Shown in pieces: positions 9,045-19,066 of a DNA stretch of 64,000 bases (its first letter is position 1; the number at the start of each line of letters is the position of its first letter). Source of the DNA: an uncultured Alteromonadaceae bacterium. GTDB taxonomy: Bacteria; Pseudomonadota; Gammaproteobacteria; Enterobacterales; Alteromonadaceae. The DNA lies in contig CANMXU010000003.1 of the NCBI GenBank assembly GCA_947501935.1, positions 124,001 through 188,000 on the forward strand. Direction: 5' to 3'. A program made the position numbers and the translations under genes. The notes under the pieces were generated by a model that was not told where the DNA came from, did not search any database, and worked only from the letters and a program-made list of their open reading frames with translations.

Positions 9045-12000
9045 ATGTTTCCAAATTGGCAGTTAGCAATATTAAGCTTTTTTTATATTTGTTTATTATT
9101 TTTAATTGCCTATATTGGCGATAAATACCGCAATAAATTTGTTGAACAACACCAGTCGATTATTTACGCTTTAACCTTAGGTGTTTATTGTACTTCGTGG
9201 AGTTTTTTAGGAACTACCGGACAAACTGCCACTAATATTCTTTCCCACCTACCGATATATTTAGGCCCAATTTTACTGTTTGTATTTGCTTGGCCATTTA
9301 TACAACGCATTATTCGCGTTAGCTTAAAGCTCAATTTAACCTCAATCGCCGATTTATTAGCGGCACGTTATGGAAAGTCACACAATTTAGCCGTTATTGT
9401 TACCTTGGTCGCTTTAGTTGGCACCATGCCCTATATTGCCTTGCAGCTTAAAGCGATTGTTTATTCCTTCACCCAATTACAAGCTGATCATAACTTTGGC
9501 AGTTGGCGCATAGGTCTTGCGGTAAGCTTAGTATTAGCCGGCTTTACCATCGTTTTTGGCATTCGCAATATCAATGTAACTGAGCGCCACCCAGGGGTAA
9601 TGCTCGCGATTGCGTTTGAGTCGTTAGTCAAACTTTTTGCATTTTTAGCGGTTGGTATTTATGTGGTATTTTTCTTGTTTGATTCACCCGGTGACCTATG
9701 GCAACAAACCAATGCCAGCGTAAAATTAGAACAACAACTTAGCTTACCTAGCATTGCCTCATTACTGGCAATGTTAGTGATCGCCATGGCCGCTTTTTTG
9801 TCATTACCTCGTCAATTCCAAGTGATGGTAGTAGAGTTAAAAGATGAAAAACATACCTATTTAAGCCGACGATTATTTCCACTTTATTTATTAGTATTTG
9901 CCATATTTGCTATTCCTTTAGGTTTAGCAGGACAATTATTATTAGCCGAAACCGTACCTTCTGATGCCTATGTACTGTTTTTACCGAGCTTAAAACAGCA
10001 AACTTGGTTAACCCTGCTGGCCTTCCTTGGAGCTATTTCTGCGGCAAGCTCAATGGTTATTATTTCTGCCATAGCGCTAAGTACCATGCTCAGTAATGAA
10101 ATTGTTTTCCCGTTACTTTTTCGCAGTAACCGTTCAAGTAACAAAGATTATGAAAATTTTAGGTCGCGTTTATTAATTATTCGTAAGCTACTGGTTTTAA
10201 TTGTTATTTGCTTGGGATTTGGTGTATCGCTAATGCTCTCATCAGAGACTTTATCATCACTTGGTGAAATTGCTTTTGGCGCTTTTGCCCAACTGACTCC
10301 GGCACTAATTGCGGCTTTTTATTGGCGTAGAGCTAGCCTTACCGGCGTTTACGGCGGCATATTGGTTGGCTTTATGTTATGGCTAACATTTAACTTTTTA
10401 CCGCAATTTGGTTTATACATTCAACCCTTTACCGACGGCTTTATTCCCGCGAGTAGTATGGCAACCTTATTAAGTTTAAGTGCCAACGTTTTTGTGGTGT
10501 GGGCCTTATCGCAAATAAGCCGACAAAGTGTGCAAGAACGCGTACAAGCGTCAATATTTTTAGAGTGGCAATCACCGAAAGTATTAACCTCACAAAAATT
10601 TAAGCATATAGATTATCGAGAATTAGAGTTGCTGGTTTCACGCTTTGTCGGTAATAAAAAATCTCGCGCCAGTTTTGAGCTATTTCAACGCTCAACCCTT
10701 AAAAAGCAAGTGGGCAATAATACCTATAACCAGTTATTAATCGAACATACCGAAAATACTTTAGCCAGTGTAATGGGAGCATCATCTGCGCGCTTAGTGC
10801 TTTCATCTGCTTTAGAAGGTCGTGATATCGCCCTTGATGAACTCGCCATGCTAGTGGAAGATGCTTCGGCGCAACGACAAGAATACAGCCAAAATTTATT
10901 ACAAAGTGCAATAGAAAATGCCAGTGAAGGAATTTCCGTAGTCGACGGTAATTTAAAACTAGTGGCATGGAATAAAAAATATCTCGATTTTTTTAATTAT
11001 CCTGAAGAACTTATTTATATTGGCTGCCCAGTTGAAAGCTTAATTCGTTACAACGCTACACGTGGTTTATGCGGTTCTGGCAGTGTTAACGAGCAAGTAA
11101 ATAAGCGTTTGTCTTACTTACGCAAAGGTAGCCCGCACTCTTCTGAGCGCCAACACGACAATGGCCAAGCGATACGCATTGAAGGCAACCCCTTGCCTGA
11201 CGGTGGTTTTGTGATGATGTTTTCCGACGTTACCGCCTACAGGAAAGCAGAACAAGTATTAAAAGAAGCCAATTTAGACTTAGAAACCATAGTACAAGAA
11301 CGTACTCAAAAATTAGAACAAGCCAATGAAGCACTGGCCAGCGCCCGCAAAAAAGCAGAACAAGCGCATGTTAAAAAGAGCCAATATTTAAAAGCCTGTA
11401 GCCATGATTTAATGCAGCCCTTAGAGGCAGCGCGTCTGTTTACTTCGGCCTTGGCTGACCAAAATAATTTGAACTCAGTGCAAAAACGCCAAGTCGATAA
11501 TATCGATCATTCATTAAAAGTTGCAAGTGACTTATTGGCTGATTTAGGTGAGATTGCCCGCATTGAAAGTGGCAATATTAAACCGCAAATAACCACTTTT
11601 GCGGTGAAAGAATTATTTGATAATTTAGCCCAAGAGTTTTCCGCCTCAGCGGTTGAAGCGGAAGTCGATTTTCGTGTAATAGCGAGCTCGGCGTGGATAA
11701 AATCAGACAAGCGCTTATTACGCCGCATTTTACAAAACTTAATTGGCAATGCTTTTCGCTACGCCAGCCCCGGTAAAGTTTTATTAGGCGCCCGTGTGGT
11801 TAATGGCCAAGTAAAAATTCAGGTCTTAGACAATGGTCCCGGTATTCCACAAGAGCAACAAAGCTTAGTATTTGAGCAATTTACCCAACTCGACACGCCA
11901 AGTTCGCAAGCTAATCGAGGCTTAGGGCTTGGTTTAAATATCACTAAAAGCCTAGCGCAATTGCTCAAACATGAATTAGCACTAAAATCAAAAGCGGGCC

Positions 12001-12479
12001 ACGGTTGCAAATTTACCCTAGCACTTAAACAAGCCGCCGCTGGCACTGCCAGTAAACCGAGTACGCCGATGATAAATACCGGCTTTAGAGACGTTACCGT
12101 ATTATGCATTGATAACGACCCCGATGTGCTTGCTGGCATGGTTGAGTTATTAGCGGCTTGGCATTGTAATGTACTAACGGCTGATTCATACGCCTCGGCT
12201 GAGAAAATATTTAATGATGAAAAAGAAAATATAAAAATATTATTAGTCGACTATCAACTTAATAATAATGAAGACGGCTTAACCTTAATTGCTAACTTAC
12301 GTGAGCAATGCCAACACTATTTACCAGCCATTTTGATCACAGCAACAACCGAAGTAGATATTGATATAAAAGCGGCAGAAGCAGATGTTGGCTTTATGAG
12401 AAAACTAGTAAAACCAGCAGCTTTACGTGCAATGATGAGTGCTATTTTAGCCAAGCATTTACACGATAATTATTTATAA
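9045..12479 (+). CDS. crbS: Symporter-domain hybrid histidine kinase (CrbS-like)
   Basis: 1144-aa membrane sensor. Residues 1 to about 480 form an SSS (SLC5-like) domain with about 13 helices. A PAS domain (about 617-740; AIENASEGISVVDGN) and a coiled coil follow. The HisKA box is SHDLMQPLEAARLF with His787. The HATPase has N-box LIGNAFRYA, G1 DNGPGIP and G2 GLGLGLN. The C-terminal receiver (about 1015-1135) carries Asp1069 in LLVDYQL and the Lys of LVKPA. In Vibrio and Pseudomonas, CrbS/MxtR-type kinases pair with CrbR/ErdR to switch on acs. A matching regulator lies at 27.1 kb. Orthology is inferred from architecture and context. Confidence 0.85.
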   Translation: MFPNWQLAILSFFYICLLFLIAYIGDKYRNKFVEQHQSIIYALTLGVYCTSWSFLGTTGQTATNILSHLPIYLGPILLFVFAWPFIQRIIRVSLKLNLTSIADLLAARYGKSHNLAVIVTLVALVGTMPYIALQLKAIVYSFTQLQADHNFGSWRIGLAVSLVLAGFTIVFGIRNINVTERHPGVMLAIAFESLVKLFAFLAVGIYVVFFLFDSPGDLWQQTNASVKLEQQLSLPSIASLLAMLVIAMAAFLSLPRQFQVMVVELKDEKHTYLSRRLFPLYLLVFAIFAIPLGLAGQLLLAETVPSDAYVLFLPSLKQQTWLTLLAFLGAISAASSMVIISAIALSTMLSNEIVFPLLFRSNRSSNKDYENFRSRLLIIRKLLVLIVICLGFGVSLMLSSETLSSLGEIAFGAFAQLTPALIAAFYWRRASLTGVYGGILVGFMLWLTFNFLPQFGLYIQPFTDGFIPASSMATLLSLSANVFVVWALSQISRQSVQERVQASIFLEWQSPKVLTSQKFKHIDYRELELLVSRFVGNKKSRASFELFQRSTLKKQVGNNTYNQLLIEHTENTLASVMGASSARLVLSSALEGRDIALDELAMLVEDASAQRQEYSQNLLQSAIENASEGISVVDGNLKLVAWNKKYLDFFNYPEELIYIGCPVESLIRYNATRGLCGSGSVNEQVNKRLSYLRKGSPHSSERQHDNGQAIRIEGNPLPDGGFVMMFSDVTAYRKAEQVLKEANLDLETIVQERTQKLEQANEALASARKKAEQAHVKKSQYLKACSHDLMQPLEAARLFTSALADQNNLNSVQKRQVDNIDHSLKVASDLLADLGEIARIESGNIKPQITTFAVKELFDNLAQEFSASAVEAEVDFRVIASSAWIKSDKRLLRRILQNLIGNAFRYASPGKVLLGARVVNGQVKIQVLDNGPGIPQEQQSLVFEQFTQLDTPSSQANRGLGLGLNITKSLAQLLKHELALKSKAGHGCKFTLALKQAAAGTASKPSTPMINTGFRDVTVLCIDNDPDVLAGMVELLAAWHCNVLTADSYASAEKIFNDEKENIKILLVDYQLNNNEDGLTLIANLREQCQHYLPAILITATTEVDIDIKAAEADVGFMRKLVKPAALRAMMSAILAKHLHDNYL

Positions 12480-12584
12480 CAACAAAAGCAGACAGTATTA
12501 CTGACAAATGAAGCCATTGCTTTTTAAGCGCTTATTCTTAACAATGGGCATATTATTAGCTATATAAAAGTTACTGTTGTATTC

Positions 12585-13499
12585 ATGAGTAGAACCTTTC
12601 TCAGCGTTATTTTAACTGGCTTACTTGCATGTTTATCATTGTCGGTTTCTGCCGTTAGTGTCAATGTAGAATACATCAACACTGAGCAAGCCGTCCCCTT
12701 GCCTAATGAGCTAAGTGAAGCAATCGACATGCAAGGTTATGGCCTAAATATTAGCCATAGTTTTTCTGAACAATGGTCAGCCAGCTTTACTACTCAGCAC
12801 ATTGAACATCAAGGTAACACCGCAGATAATAACTTTTCACGTGATGCCCAGCAAAAAAGCTACCAAGCTAACCTCTATTATTTATTCGATAATTACACCC
12901 TAGCTATAGCTTACAGTGATATCAGTTTTGATTTCTCTTCTCTTGGGGAAAATGCACCGCGACTAATATATTACAATTATGACGAGGATATCGACTCATC
13001 TACATTTGAGTTAATGCTGAGCCGCGATGTTGATTTTGACAATTTTTGGCTAAGCATTGATGGCACCCTTTCTTATATCGATCAGCAAGCTGGATTTACA
13101 AAAGATACCATTATAATAAGGAAAGGTGGCAAAGAAACCAATGTAAACGAGAGCACTCGTGATACCAATCAGAGTTGGTTATTAGCGGCCTCAGCATCGT
13201 GGGCAACCTTATGGTCGTGGCGGGATGTGGCTTTTATTCCTTCACTAAGCGTTAATTATGCCATGGTCGCAGCGGGTGACGATGTGTATTTTAGAACGAC
13301 TAAAATAGGCAGAAGAGCAGCAACAGATGAGCAAGCCCAGAGTCGCGAATCCTTCGCCAGCGACAGTTCTTTTTATTGGGGCAGTTCTTTAACGGTATTA
13401 CTGAGTGAGCAACTGTCATGCGATTTTCAATTTAACCGTATTTACACGGATGACAGCACCGACAACTATTTATCACTTGGTTTAGGTTGGGAGTTTTAG
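12585..13499 (+). CDS. Probable outer-membrane beta-barrel protein
   Basis: 304-aa protein with a signal peptide (LSVILTGLLACLSLSVSA) and strands alternating polar and aromatic residues throughout (SYQANLYYLFDNYTLAIAYS, FWLSIDGTLSYI, YLSLGLGWEF). It ends in Phe, as outer-membrane barrels do. No specific family was recognised. The start is poorly defined because no convincing ribosome site precedes the ATG. It follows the kinase gene by 105 bp on the same strand. Confidence 0.65.
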   Translation: MSRTFLSVILTGLLACLSLSVSAVSVNVEYINTEQAVPLPNELSEAIDMQGYGLNISHSFSEQWSASFTTQHIEHQGNTADNNFSRDAQQKSYQANLYYLFDNYTLAIAYSDISFDFSSLGENAPRLIYYNYDEDIDSSTFELMLSRDVDFDNFWLSIDGTLSYIDQQAGFTKDTIIIRKGGKETNVNESTRDTNQSWLLAASASWATLWSWRDVAFIPSLSVNYAMVAAGDDVYFRTTKIGRRAATDEQAQSRESFASDSSFYWGSSLTVLLSEQLSCDFQFNRIYTDDSTDNYLSLGLGWEF

Positions 13500-13715
13500 C
13501 GAAAACACAACTTCAGTTGTTCGGTGGATTAGTCATCACTTAATCTTGCAGATTAAAAAAATAGAGTTTTATATAACTAGCTGTTTACACGCTATCTTTA
13601 AGCTATGAAGTTATGCCTGCCTTGAGCGAAGAACAAACGTTTATTTGAGGCTTAAAGCAAATAAGACTACCCCCTCACTTTAACAGCGTCTAGGCATGTC
13701 TTATTAGATTAATTG

Positions 13716-14180
13716 CTATTCTTCTAAATCAATCTCAGTACTAAATTTTACTGTTTTCCAAGATACCGAGGTATGAAACTTACGGATGTTTAAATCTGTA
13801 TGCAAAACACGTTTGACAAAGTCTTCATAATCCTGAGTATTTTTCACCGTTACCACTAACATAAAATCGTAGCTGCCTGAAATTTGGTAGCACTGCGTCA
13901 CTTCAGGAGCCTTCAACATCGACTTTTTGAATACTTGATAAATGTCTGCCCTATCTCGCTCCATTTCCACAGATACAATTAAGGTCATGGTATTACCTGC
14001 TAATTCAGGATTGATGATAGACACATCTCCAACGATAACTCGTTCTTCCCTTAGGCGTTTTACTCGTTTCAAACATGCAGGAGGAGATAAGCCAACCAAT
14101 TCCGCCAATTCAAGATTTGGAATACGATTATTTTTTTGTAGAGCGACTAATATTTTCTTATCAATTCGATCTATTTTCAT
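13716..14180 (-). CDS. Lrp/AsnC-family transcriptional regulator
   Basis: 154-aa regulator. An N-terminal helix-turn-helix (IDKKILVALQKNNRI, then NLELAELVGLSPPACLKRVK) is followed by an AsnC ligand-binding/oligomerisation domain (TLIVSVEMERDRADIYQVF, YQISGSYDFMLVV). Lrp-type proteins usually sense amino acids and often control a divergent transport gene. Here the divergent neighbour 150 bp away is a gate-domain membrane protein, the most likely target. Ligand unknown. Confidence 0.92.
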   Translation of the reverse strand: MKIDRIDKKILVALQKNNRIPNLELAELVGLSPPACLKRVKRLREERVIVGDVSIINPELAGNTMTLIVSVEMERDRADIYQVFKKSMLKAPEVTQCYQISGSYDFMLVVTVKNTQDYEDFVKRVLHTDLNIRKFHTSVSWKTVKFSTEIDLEE

Positions 14181-14330
14181 AATTTCTTATTTACCCTATT
14201 ACCTGCAATTATATTTCTTTATTACTTATAAATAGCAAATCTAAAACACCAAAACCACCACAAAAAGAAATCGTAACACATCATCAGCATGTAAAATTAT
14301 CCCATGTAATACGTGAAACGGAATAAATAA

Positions 14331-15293
14331 ATGCAAGTTGTCTATAAATTTTTGAAGGAGCTAACTCAAGATATTTTCGATGTTACCTTCACCCTCTTCA
14401 AGATAATGATCCCCATTATCATTCTCATAAAAATTATAGAAGAAATGGGCGGAATAGTGTTATTAAGCGAGTGGCTTAGCCCAGTTATGGCATTTGTGGG
14501 CTTACCCAACGAACTCGGCTTAGTTTGGGCGACAACTATGTTAACCAACATATACGCTGGTCTAATTATTTTTATTAATCTAGACATGCCACTTTCGGTG
14601 GCTCAGGTTTCTATACTAGGTAGCATGATGCTGCTTGCTCACTCTTTACCCATTGAGGCCGCGATAGCTAAAAAAGCGGGTGTTAACCTTTTCGTTACTC
14701 TTGTTATTCGAATTGGGGGAAGTTTGCTACTTGCTTGGCTATTAAATATTAGCTATCAATTTGGTGATTTTTTAAACCAGCCAGCAGTAACGCTATGGCA
14801 GGGTGACATTTCAACTGACACGAGTTATTTGGGTTGGTGCCTCGAACAAATCAAAAACTTAGCCGTAATTTTCGTCGTTATAACTGCACTATTATTTACA
14901 CTTAAAGTATTGAAAATTTTAGGTATCGAGAAATTGATGGCAATATTACTTAGACCCTTCTTACGAATACTCGGTATCAGTAAAGAAGCCACCAACCTGA
15001 CCATTATCGGTATTACATTAGGTTTATCTTTTGGTGGAGGCCTATTAATTAGTGAAGCGAAACGTGGTCATATTGCTGCACGAGATATTTTTACCGCGAT
15101 AATGCTGCTTAACCTACTTCATAGCCTGATAGAGGATACCTTGCTTGTCATGCTGATAGGTGCTGATTTCTACACTATTTTCTGGGGTCGGTTAGTGTTT
15201 TCGGTGTTAGTCGTTGCATTCATTACACAGCTTATTAAGCGCTTAGATGACCACTTCTGCGAACGCTACTTTTATCGAAGTGTCGCTCAATAA
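14331..15293 (+). CDS. Nucleoside-recognition (Gate) domain membrane transporter
   Basis: 320-aa inner-membrane protein with about eight helices in two repeats. Each repeat carries a gate-type segment (LSEWLSPVMAFVGLPNELGL and LLRPFLRILGISKEATNLTI). The family includes SpmA/SpmB-like proteins and putative nucleoside or amino-acid exporters. The divergent Lrp-type regulator suggests amino-acid-responsive expression, perhaps efflux. A hairpin at 15396-15419 lies downstream. Confidence 0.8.
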   Translation: MQVVYKFLKELTQDIFDVTFTLFKIMIPIIILIKIIEEMGGIVLLSEWLSPVMAFVGLPNELGLVWATTMLTNIYAGLIIFINLDMPLSVAQVSILGSMMLLAHSLPIEAAIAKKAGVNLFVTLVIRIGGSLLLAWLLNISYQFGDFLNQPAVTLWQGDISTDTSYLGWCLEQIKNLAVIFVVITALLFTLKVLKILGIEKLMAILLRPFLRILGISKEATNLTIIGITLGLSFGGGLLISEAKRGHIAARDIFTAIMLLNLLHSLIEDTLLVMLIGADFYTIFWGRLVFSVLVVAFITQLIKRLDDHFCERYFYRSVAQ

Positions 15294-15395
15294 CCAGAAC
15301 AACCTTTGCTCGTCATCTGTTGTGAATATTTAAGCCGGATGCTATTAAATACTTAAGGGAAGGTCAGACTCAAAATTGTAAGCGTTAGATTAAAT

Positions 15396-15419
15396 ATGAG
15401 CGACTTCACATTCGCTCAT
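15396..15419. terminator. Hairpin between convergent genes
   Basis: Perfect 8-bp stem ATGAGCGA/TCGCTCAT with an 8-base loop, between the convergent transporter and DUF3106 genes. On the minus strand it is followed by ATTTAAT, a weak U-tract. Confidence 0.5.
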
Positions 15420-15443
15420 GACTTTAGCAATAACAACCCGTAA

Positions 15444-15905
15444 TTATTTCTTTCTTCTTAACTTCATTTTCGTTTTTAACTTTTGCTTTTGCGCGGGCGT
15501 TAATTTTTTCCACTTATTTTTTAACTTTTGCTTTTGCGCCGCTGACAGGTTTTTATAGTCTTTAAAAGTACTACGCATTTGCTTTTGAGTATCGGCAGGT
15601 AACTTTTTAAATTCTTTATATTTTCCACGTAGCTGCTGCTGTTTTTCTGGCGAAAGTTTTTGCCACTTCTTAAAGTTTTTACTGGTTTGCTGACGTTCAT
15701 TACCATTCATCGACAACCACTTATCAGCACCTTTTAGCAGCTTCTGCTGTTGGTCTTGTGGTAACTGTGACCAGTTTTTTTCAAAACCCGCTAATACTTG
15801 TTGTTGCTCGTTATTAAGTGATTGCCAGGTTTTTATTTCCACATCAGCGGCAAGCGTTTGGAAACAACAAATTAAAGTAAAAAAACAAAGAATTTTCTTA
15901 AACAT
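15444..15905 (-). CDS. DUF3106 secreted protein
   Basis: 153-aa exported protein. A signal peptide (FFTLICCFQTLA then ADVEI) is followed by repeated WxxLxxxQQQxLxxxxxxW helical units very rich in Lys and Gln (WSQLPQDQQQKLLKGADKWL, WKKLTPAQKQKLKTKMKLRR). This repeat is the DUF3106 signature; function is unknown. It is the last gene of a four-gene operon, and its ATG overlaps the previous stop (TAATG). In other proteobacteria DUF3106 genes often follow an ECF sigma factor and a DUF3619-like protein, as here. Confidence 0.88.
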   Translation of the reverse strand: MFKKILCFFTLICCFQTLAADVEIKTWQSLNNEQQQVLAGFEKNWSQLPQDQQQKLLKGADKWLSMNGNERQQTSKNFKKWQKLSPEKQQQLRGKYKEFKKLPADTQKQMRSTFKDYKNLSAAQKQKLKNKWKKLTPAQKQKLKTKMKLRRKK

Positions 15906-16216
15906 TATTGCACTCCTTTATCGTTCATTGGTGGTTGCTCGCTTAGCGTATCTGGCTTTTTATTTTGGCTATGCTCTACACTTTTCGCCATATCGTTACT
16001 GTGCTGTTTTTTGTTTGAACTACTCATGGTTTCACTTGTTAAATTGTCTACCGCTATTGGGTCTAACCACTGCTGGTCAACTTTTTCCATTTGGGCAATA
16101 TAAGTTAAAAAATCAGCTTTTAAGGGGGCTAATTTTTCAGCTTCGGCTTTGCTCGGTTGCGCCATCACTTGGCTGCTAACCAGCAAAGCAAAACTACTAT
16201 AATAAAGCTTGTTCAT
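15905..16216 (-). CDS. Small exported protein of the ECF-sigma operon
   Basis: 103-aa protein. Its signal peptide is LYYSSFALLVSSQVMA before QPSKAEAEKL. The rest is polar and probably partly disordered (SSNKKQHSNDMAKSVEHSQ). No domain was recognised. The frame is open to 16252, but the ATG at 16216 places the signal peptide at the N-terminus and reduces the overlap with the upstream gene to 20 bp, so it is preferred. It is translationally coupled to the genes on both sides. Confidence 0.65.
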   Translation of the reverse strand: MNKLYYSSFALLVSSQVMAQPSKAEAEKLAPLKADFLTYIAQMEKVDQQWLDPIAVDNLTSETMSSSNKKQHSNDMAKSVEHSQNKKPDTLSEQPPMNDKGVQ

Positions 16217-16544
16217 GTTCTTGCGATAACCAATAAATAAATTCCATATCATCTAATAATTCTGGGTCTTCAGCCATTTCATTTTGCGCTAGCATGGTGG
16301 TGATACTATTTTGCATATTGGCTTCTTGCCATTGTGGAAACAAAACAACCGCGATTAATAAAGCTGAAAGTGCCGTGGCTAGTGTTGCTCCCGTTAACCA
16401 CCAAGCTTTAGGTTTTTCTGGAGCTAAAGTTTGAGTAAGTGCCTGCTGGCGAATAACAGCAAGCTGCTGTTCAATATTGCTGTCAATTTGTTCAACACGC
16501 TTATTTAGCGCGGCATTGGCTTGCGACTCAATAGGCTTAGGCAT
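16197..16544 (-). CDS. DUF3619-like membrane protein, putative anti-sigma factor
   Basis: 115-aa protein with a cytosolic N-terminal helix region (ALNKRVEQIDSNIEQQLAVI), one transmembrane segment (WLTGATLATALSALLIAVVLF) and an acidic C-terminus (DPELLDDMEFIYWLSQE). The layout and the LLDDMEFIYWL motif resemble DUF3619. It overlaps the sigma gene by 8 bp, the usual arrangement for a cognate anti-sigma factor. That role is inferred from position and topology. Confidence 0.75.
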   Translation of the reverse strand: MPKPIESQANAALNKRVEQIDSNIEQQLAVIRQQALTQTLAPEKPKAWWLTGATLATALSALLIAVVLFPQWQEANMQNSITTMLAQNEMAEDPELLDDMEFIYWLSQEHEQALL

Positions 16545-17067
16545 TAAGGTTCTCCAACTGTGCTTTCAATTTTGTTACCGCTCTAAAATAATGGGTTTTT
16601 ACGCTACCTTGGCTACATTGCATGATGTCTGCAGTTTTCGCCACTGAAAAACCTTGCCAGCAACGTAATAAAAAACACTGTTGCTGCTTGGCCGGTAAGG
16701 TTTCTATTACCGCTAGCATGTCGCTAATATCATCAGCCTTGCTCAATAAGTCGTCAGGCGTTTGTTCGTGGTAACCCGTAAACTCTGCTTGCTCTGCACT
16801 TTCTTGCTCGTCGCCTTGTTGTTGCCAAAAGAAGAATAAGCTACGAAATTTCTTTTTTCTATGCCAGTCCATAATGCAGTTATTCAGAATCCGATAAAAT
16901 AACGGTGGCCATTGCGCCGGCTCTTTATTACTGTAATTTCTAACCAATTTTTCCATGGCATCTTGCACTATATCTAATGCTTCCTGCTGATTTAATGTCG
17001 CGATGTTCGCCATGGTATATGCCTTTTTTTCCACGCTAGCCAGAAACTGAGCAAGAGAACTGGTCAA
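16537..17067 (-). CDS. ECF-type RNA polymerase sigma-70 factor
   Basis: 176-aa two-domain sigma factor. Region 2 includes EALDIVQDAMEKLVRNY and FYRILNNCIMDWHRKKKFRS. Region 4 includes IETLPAKQQQCFLLRCWQG and AKTADIMQCSQGSVKTHYF. It starts at TTG, preceded by a near-perfect AAGGAGGT. It is the first gene of an operon with a putative anti-sigma factor, a small exported protein and a DUF3106 protein, which suggests envelope-stress sensing. Target promoters are unknown. Confidence 0.92.
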   Translation of the reverse strand: MTSSLAQFLASVEKKAYTMANIATLNQQEALDIVQDAMEKLVRNYSNKEPAQWPPLFYRILNNCIMDWHRKKKFRSLFFFWQQQGDEQESAEQAEFTGYHEQTPDDLLSKADDISDMLAVIETLPAKQQQCFLLRCWQGFSVAKTADIMQCSQGSVKTHYFRAVTKLKAQLENLNA

Positions 17068-17194
17068 GCGTACCTCCTTATATTTTAAACATAAAAGTAA
17101 ATAATATCGGCTGTTGAGTTTGCCATTACCTCAGTAACTAAAGACTAAGTAACACCCAACAGCCTCTAGGGAAAATCCCTAAACTTTTAGTAGC

Positions 17195-19066
17195 TTACTG
17201 TAAAACAATGCTCACAGCTACTGCTTTTATAGCTTGTGCTTCACCATCATATAAGCCCTTACTGGTAATTTGCTTAACTTGCTTACCGGCGGTTATTTGT
17301 AATGAAAGTTCGCCGATAAAGTCGCTATAAAGCGCGAAGTAAGTAATTTTTTCACCTTGCTGTTTCAGGGCAAAACGGCCATCTTCACTAGCACTGCTAA
17401 TTGACGTTACTGGGTTTTGCTCAGCTAAGTTGCCCGGCACACCACGCATGGTCATTTTTTGCGAACCATCATCAAGCAACCAAGTAATACTGCCAGTTTC
17501 AGAGTCAACGCTAACACTGTCGGTTCCTTCGTTCCATTTTACTTTTAAGTTGCTATGCGCTGCGCTCAGGTCTTTTTTGATTAATGCTTTGGCAGTAAAG
17601 TCAGCAGGCGCTTGACCAAAATCACTGACATGACCTTTCACCGTTAACCAATCACTTTCACTAATATTATCGCTGGAAACACTATGGGCAACTTCATAGT
17701 TGTCTGGATCTGCGTCTTGCTCTAGGGTTAAGCCTGTGCCGGTAAAATCATAAGTCATCACCGGTTTTCTATTCATTTTGGCAACATCAATAACTAGCGG
17801 CTCAACTTGTACCACTTGGCCAATAACTTCTGACAATTTAATTTGTACAATACCGTCAGCCGCATCAAAATTAAGCTCATCATCAAATAAACCTATCGCC
17901 TTAATGGCTTGGCCAGTGCTTAAGCTGTCAGCACTTAACGTTTGTTCATTAAAACCGGTTATTTGCGTAGTTTCAGAAAGGCTTAAGGTGAATGCTTGAG
18001 AATGAACCGCTTGTTGGTCTTCTGGCGATACCACAACACCACTAACAGTTATGCTGTCGGCAGTACGTGCTGTAACCACGCCGCGAAAACCGTCTTTTCC
18101 TGCCCATTCAACACTGCTGCCAGCTAATATTTCATTGGCGGTAAATTGTTTGTTTTCATCAACACTGCCGTAAGCAACAAAAGGGCTGTCGATAGGTAAT
18201 AATGCCAAGGTGGTTACACCATCAACATTGGCGATAACTTCACCATTAATTTCAAATAAGGTTTCTTCGTCAGTGGCGACATTTAATTGCCCAAACTCTC
18301 CTTGTTTTTTACGCATAGGTTTAACTTCAACCGTTATGGTATTGGTTTCGCTATCAACACTTTGCAATAAACCACGGGCGCGATGTTCACGGGCTTCGTC
18401 TGCGCTAATACTGACATTAACAAACGGGTCAACTTGTACTATTGCAGGGTCAAATGATAAAACTTGGTTTGAGCTGGCTAAGTCGAGGTCGAGTGTTATT
18501 GTTGCCAATTCATTTTTACGGATCACTAATGGATCATCTGCCGCAAGCATTAACGATAAACTGTAAGTTGTTAGGGTTTCACCTTCGCCATTTTGTGCCG
18601 TTGCTTGATAGGTTTGCCCCTGTTCGTCTTGAATAACAATACTGGCGGTTGAATAATCTAAGTTGAACGCAACTTCAGTATATTCACCCGTTGGTATAGT
18701 ACTCATTGAAAATAATTCAGATAAGTCAGCATATTGAATAAAATCAACTCGCGCACTTGCTGGCGTTACACTTACTTGCGTACCGTCTTTACGTACTAAG
18801 TCGATAGACAATACATCAATATCGTAAGACAAAAAATCGTCTTCATCATCACGTAATACCATCAAAACTTGACCTGAATCTTCAGGCACTTCTTCCACGA
18901 TTGGCGCAGGTTCAGCGACAATTTCGGTTTCACCCGACGAACCCGAACCACAACCAGTTAATGACAAACTTAATCCCATGACAATTGATGAAAGTGAAAA
19001 CTTCGTAAATTGACCAACCTTATTATTTTTTGAAGATACGGTGTTATTTAACATGACTCTTTCCAT
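17195..19066 (-). CDS. DUF4382/DUF5666 surface lipoprotein
   Basis: 623-aa lipoprotein. The lipobox LSLTGC follows a hydrophobic signal (SLSSIVMGLSLS). Next is a DUF4382 domain (VLMVLRDDEDDFLSYDIDVL, IPTGEYTEVAFNLDY), then several DUF5666-type beta units (GLLQSVDSETNTITVEV, FRGVVTARTADSITVSG, EVIGQVVQVEPLVIDV). Such proteins are probably surface or periplasmic with unknown function. The frame opens at 19111, but the ATG at 19066 has AGGAG upstream and yields a normal signal peptide. It is separated from the ECF operon by about 130 bp on the same strand. Confidence 0.82.
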   Translation of the reverse strand: MERVMLNNTVSSKNNKVGQFTKFSLSSIVMGLSLSLTGCGSGSSGETEIVAEPAPIVEEVPEDSGQVLMVLRDDEDDFLSYDIDVLSIDLVRKDGTQVSVTPASARVDFIQYADLSELFSMSTIPTGEYTEVAFNLDYSTASIVIQDEQGQTYQATAQNGEGETLTTYSLSLMLAADDPLVIRKNELATITLDLDLASSNQVLSFDPAIVQVDPFVNVSISADEAREHRARGLLQSVDSETNTITVEVKPMRKKQGEFGQLNVATDEETLFEINGEVIANVDGVTTLALLPIDSPFVAYGSVDENKQFTANEILAGSSVEWAGKDGFRGVVTARTADSITVSGVVVSPEDQQAVHSQAFTLSLSETTQITGFNEQTLSADSLSTGQAIKAIGLFDDELNFDAADGIVQIKLSEVIGQVVQVEPLVIDVAKMNRKPVMTYDFTGTGLTLEQDADPDNYEVAHSVSSDNISESDWLTVKGHVSDFGQAPADFTAKALIKKDLSAAHSNLKVKWNEGTDSVSVDSETGSITWLLDDGSQKMTMRGVPGNLAEQNPVTSISSASEDGRFALKQQGEKITYFALYSDFIGELSLQITAGKQVKQITSKGLYDGEAQAIKAVAVSIVLQ

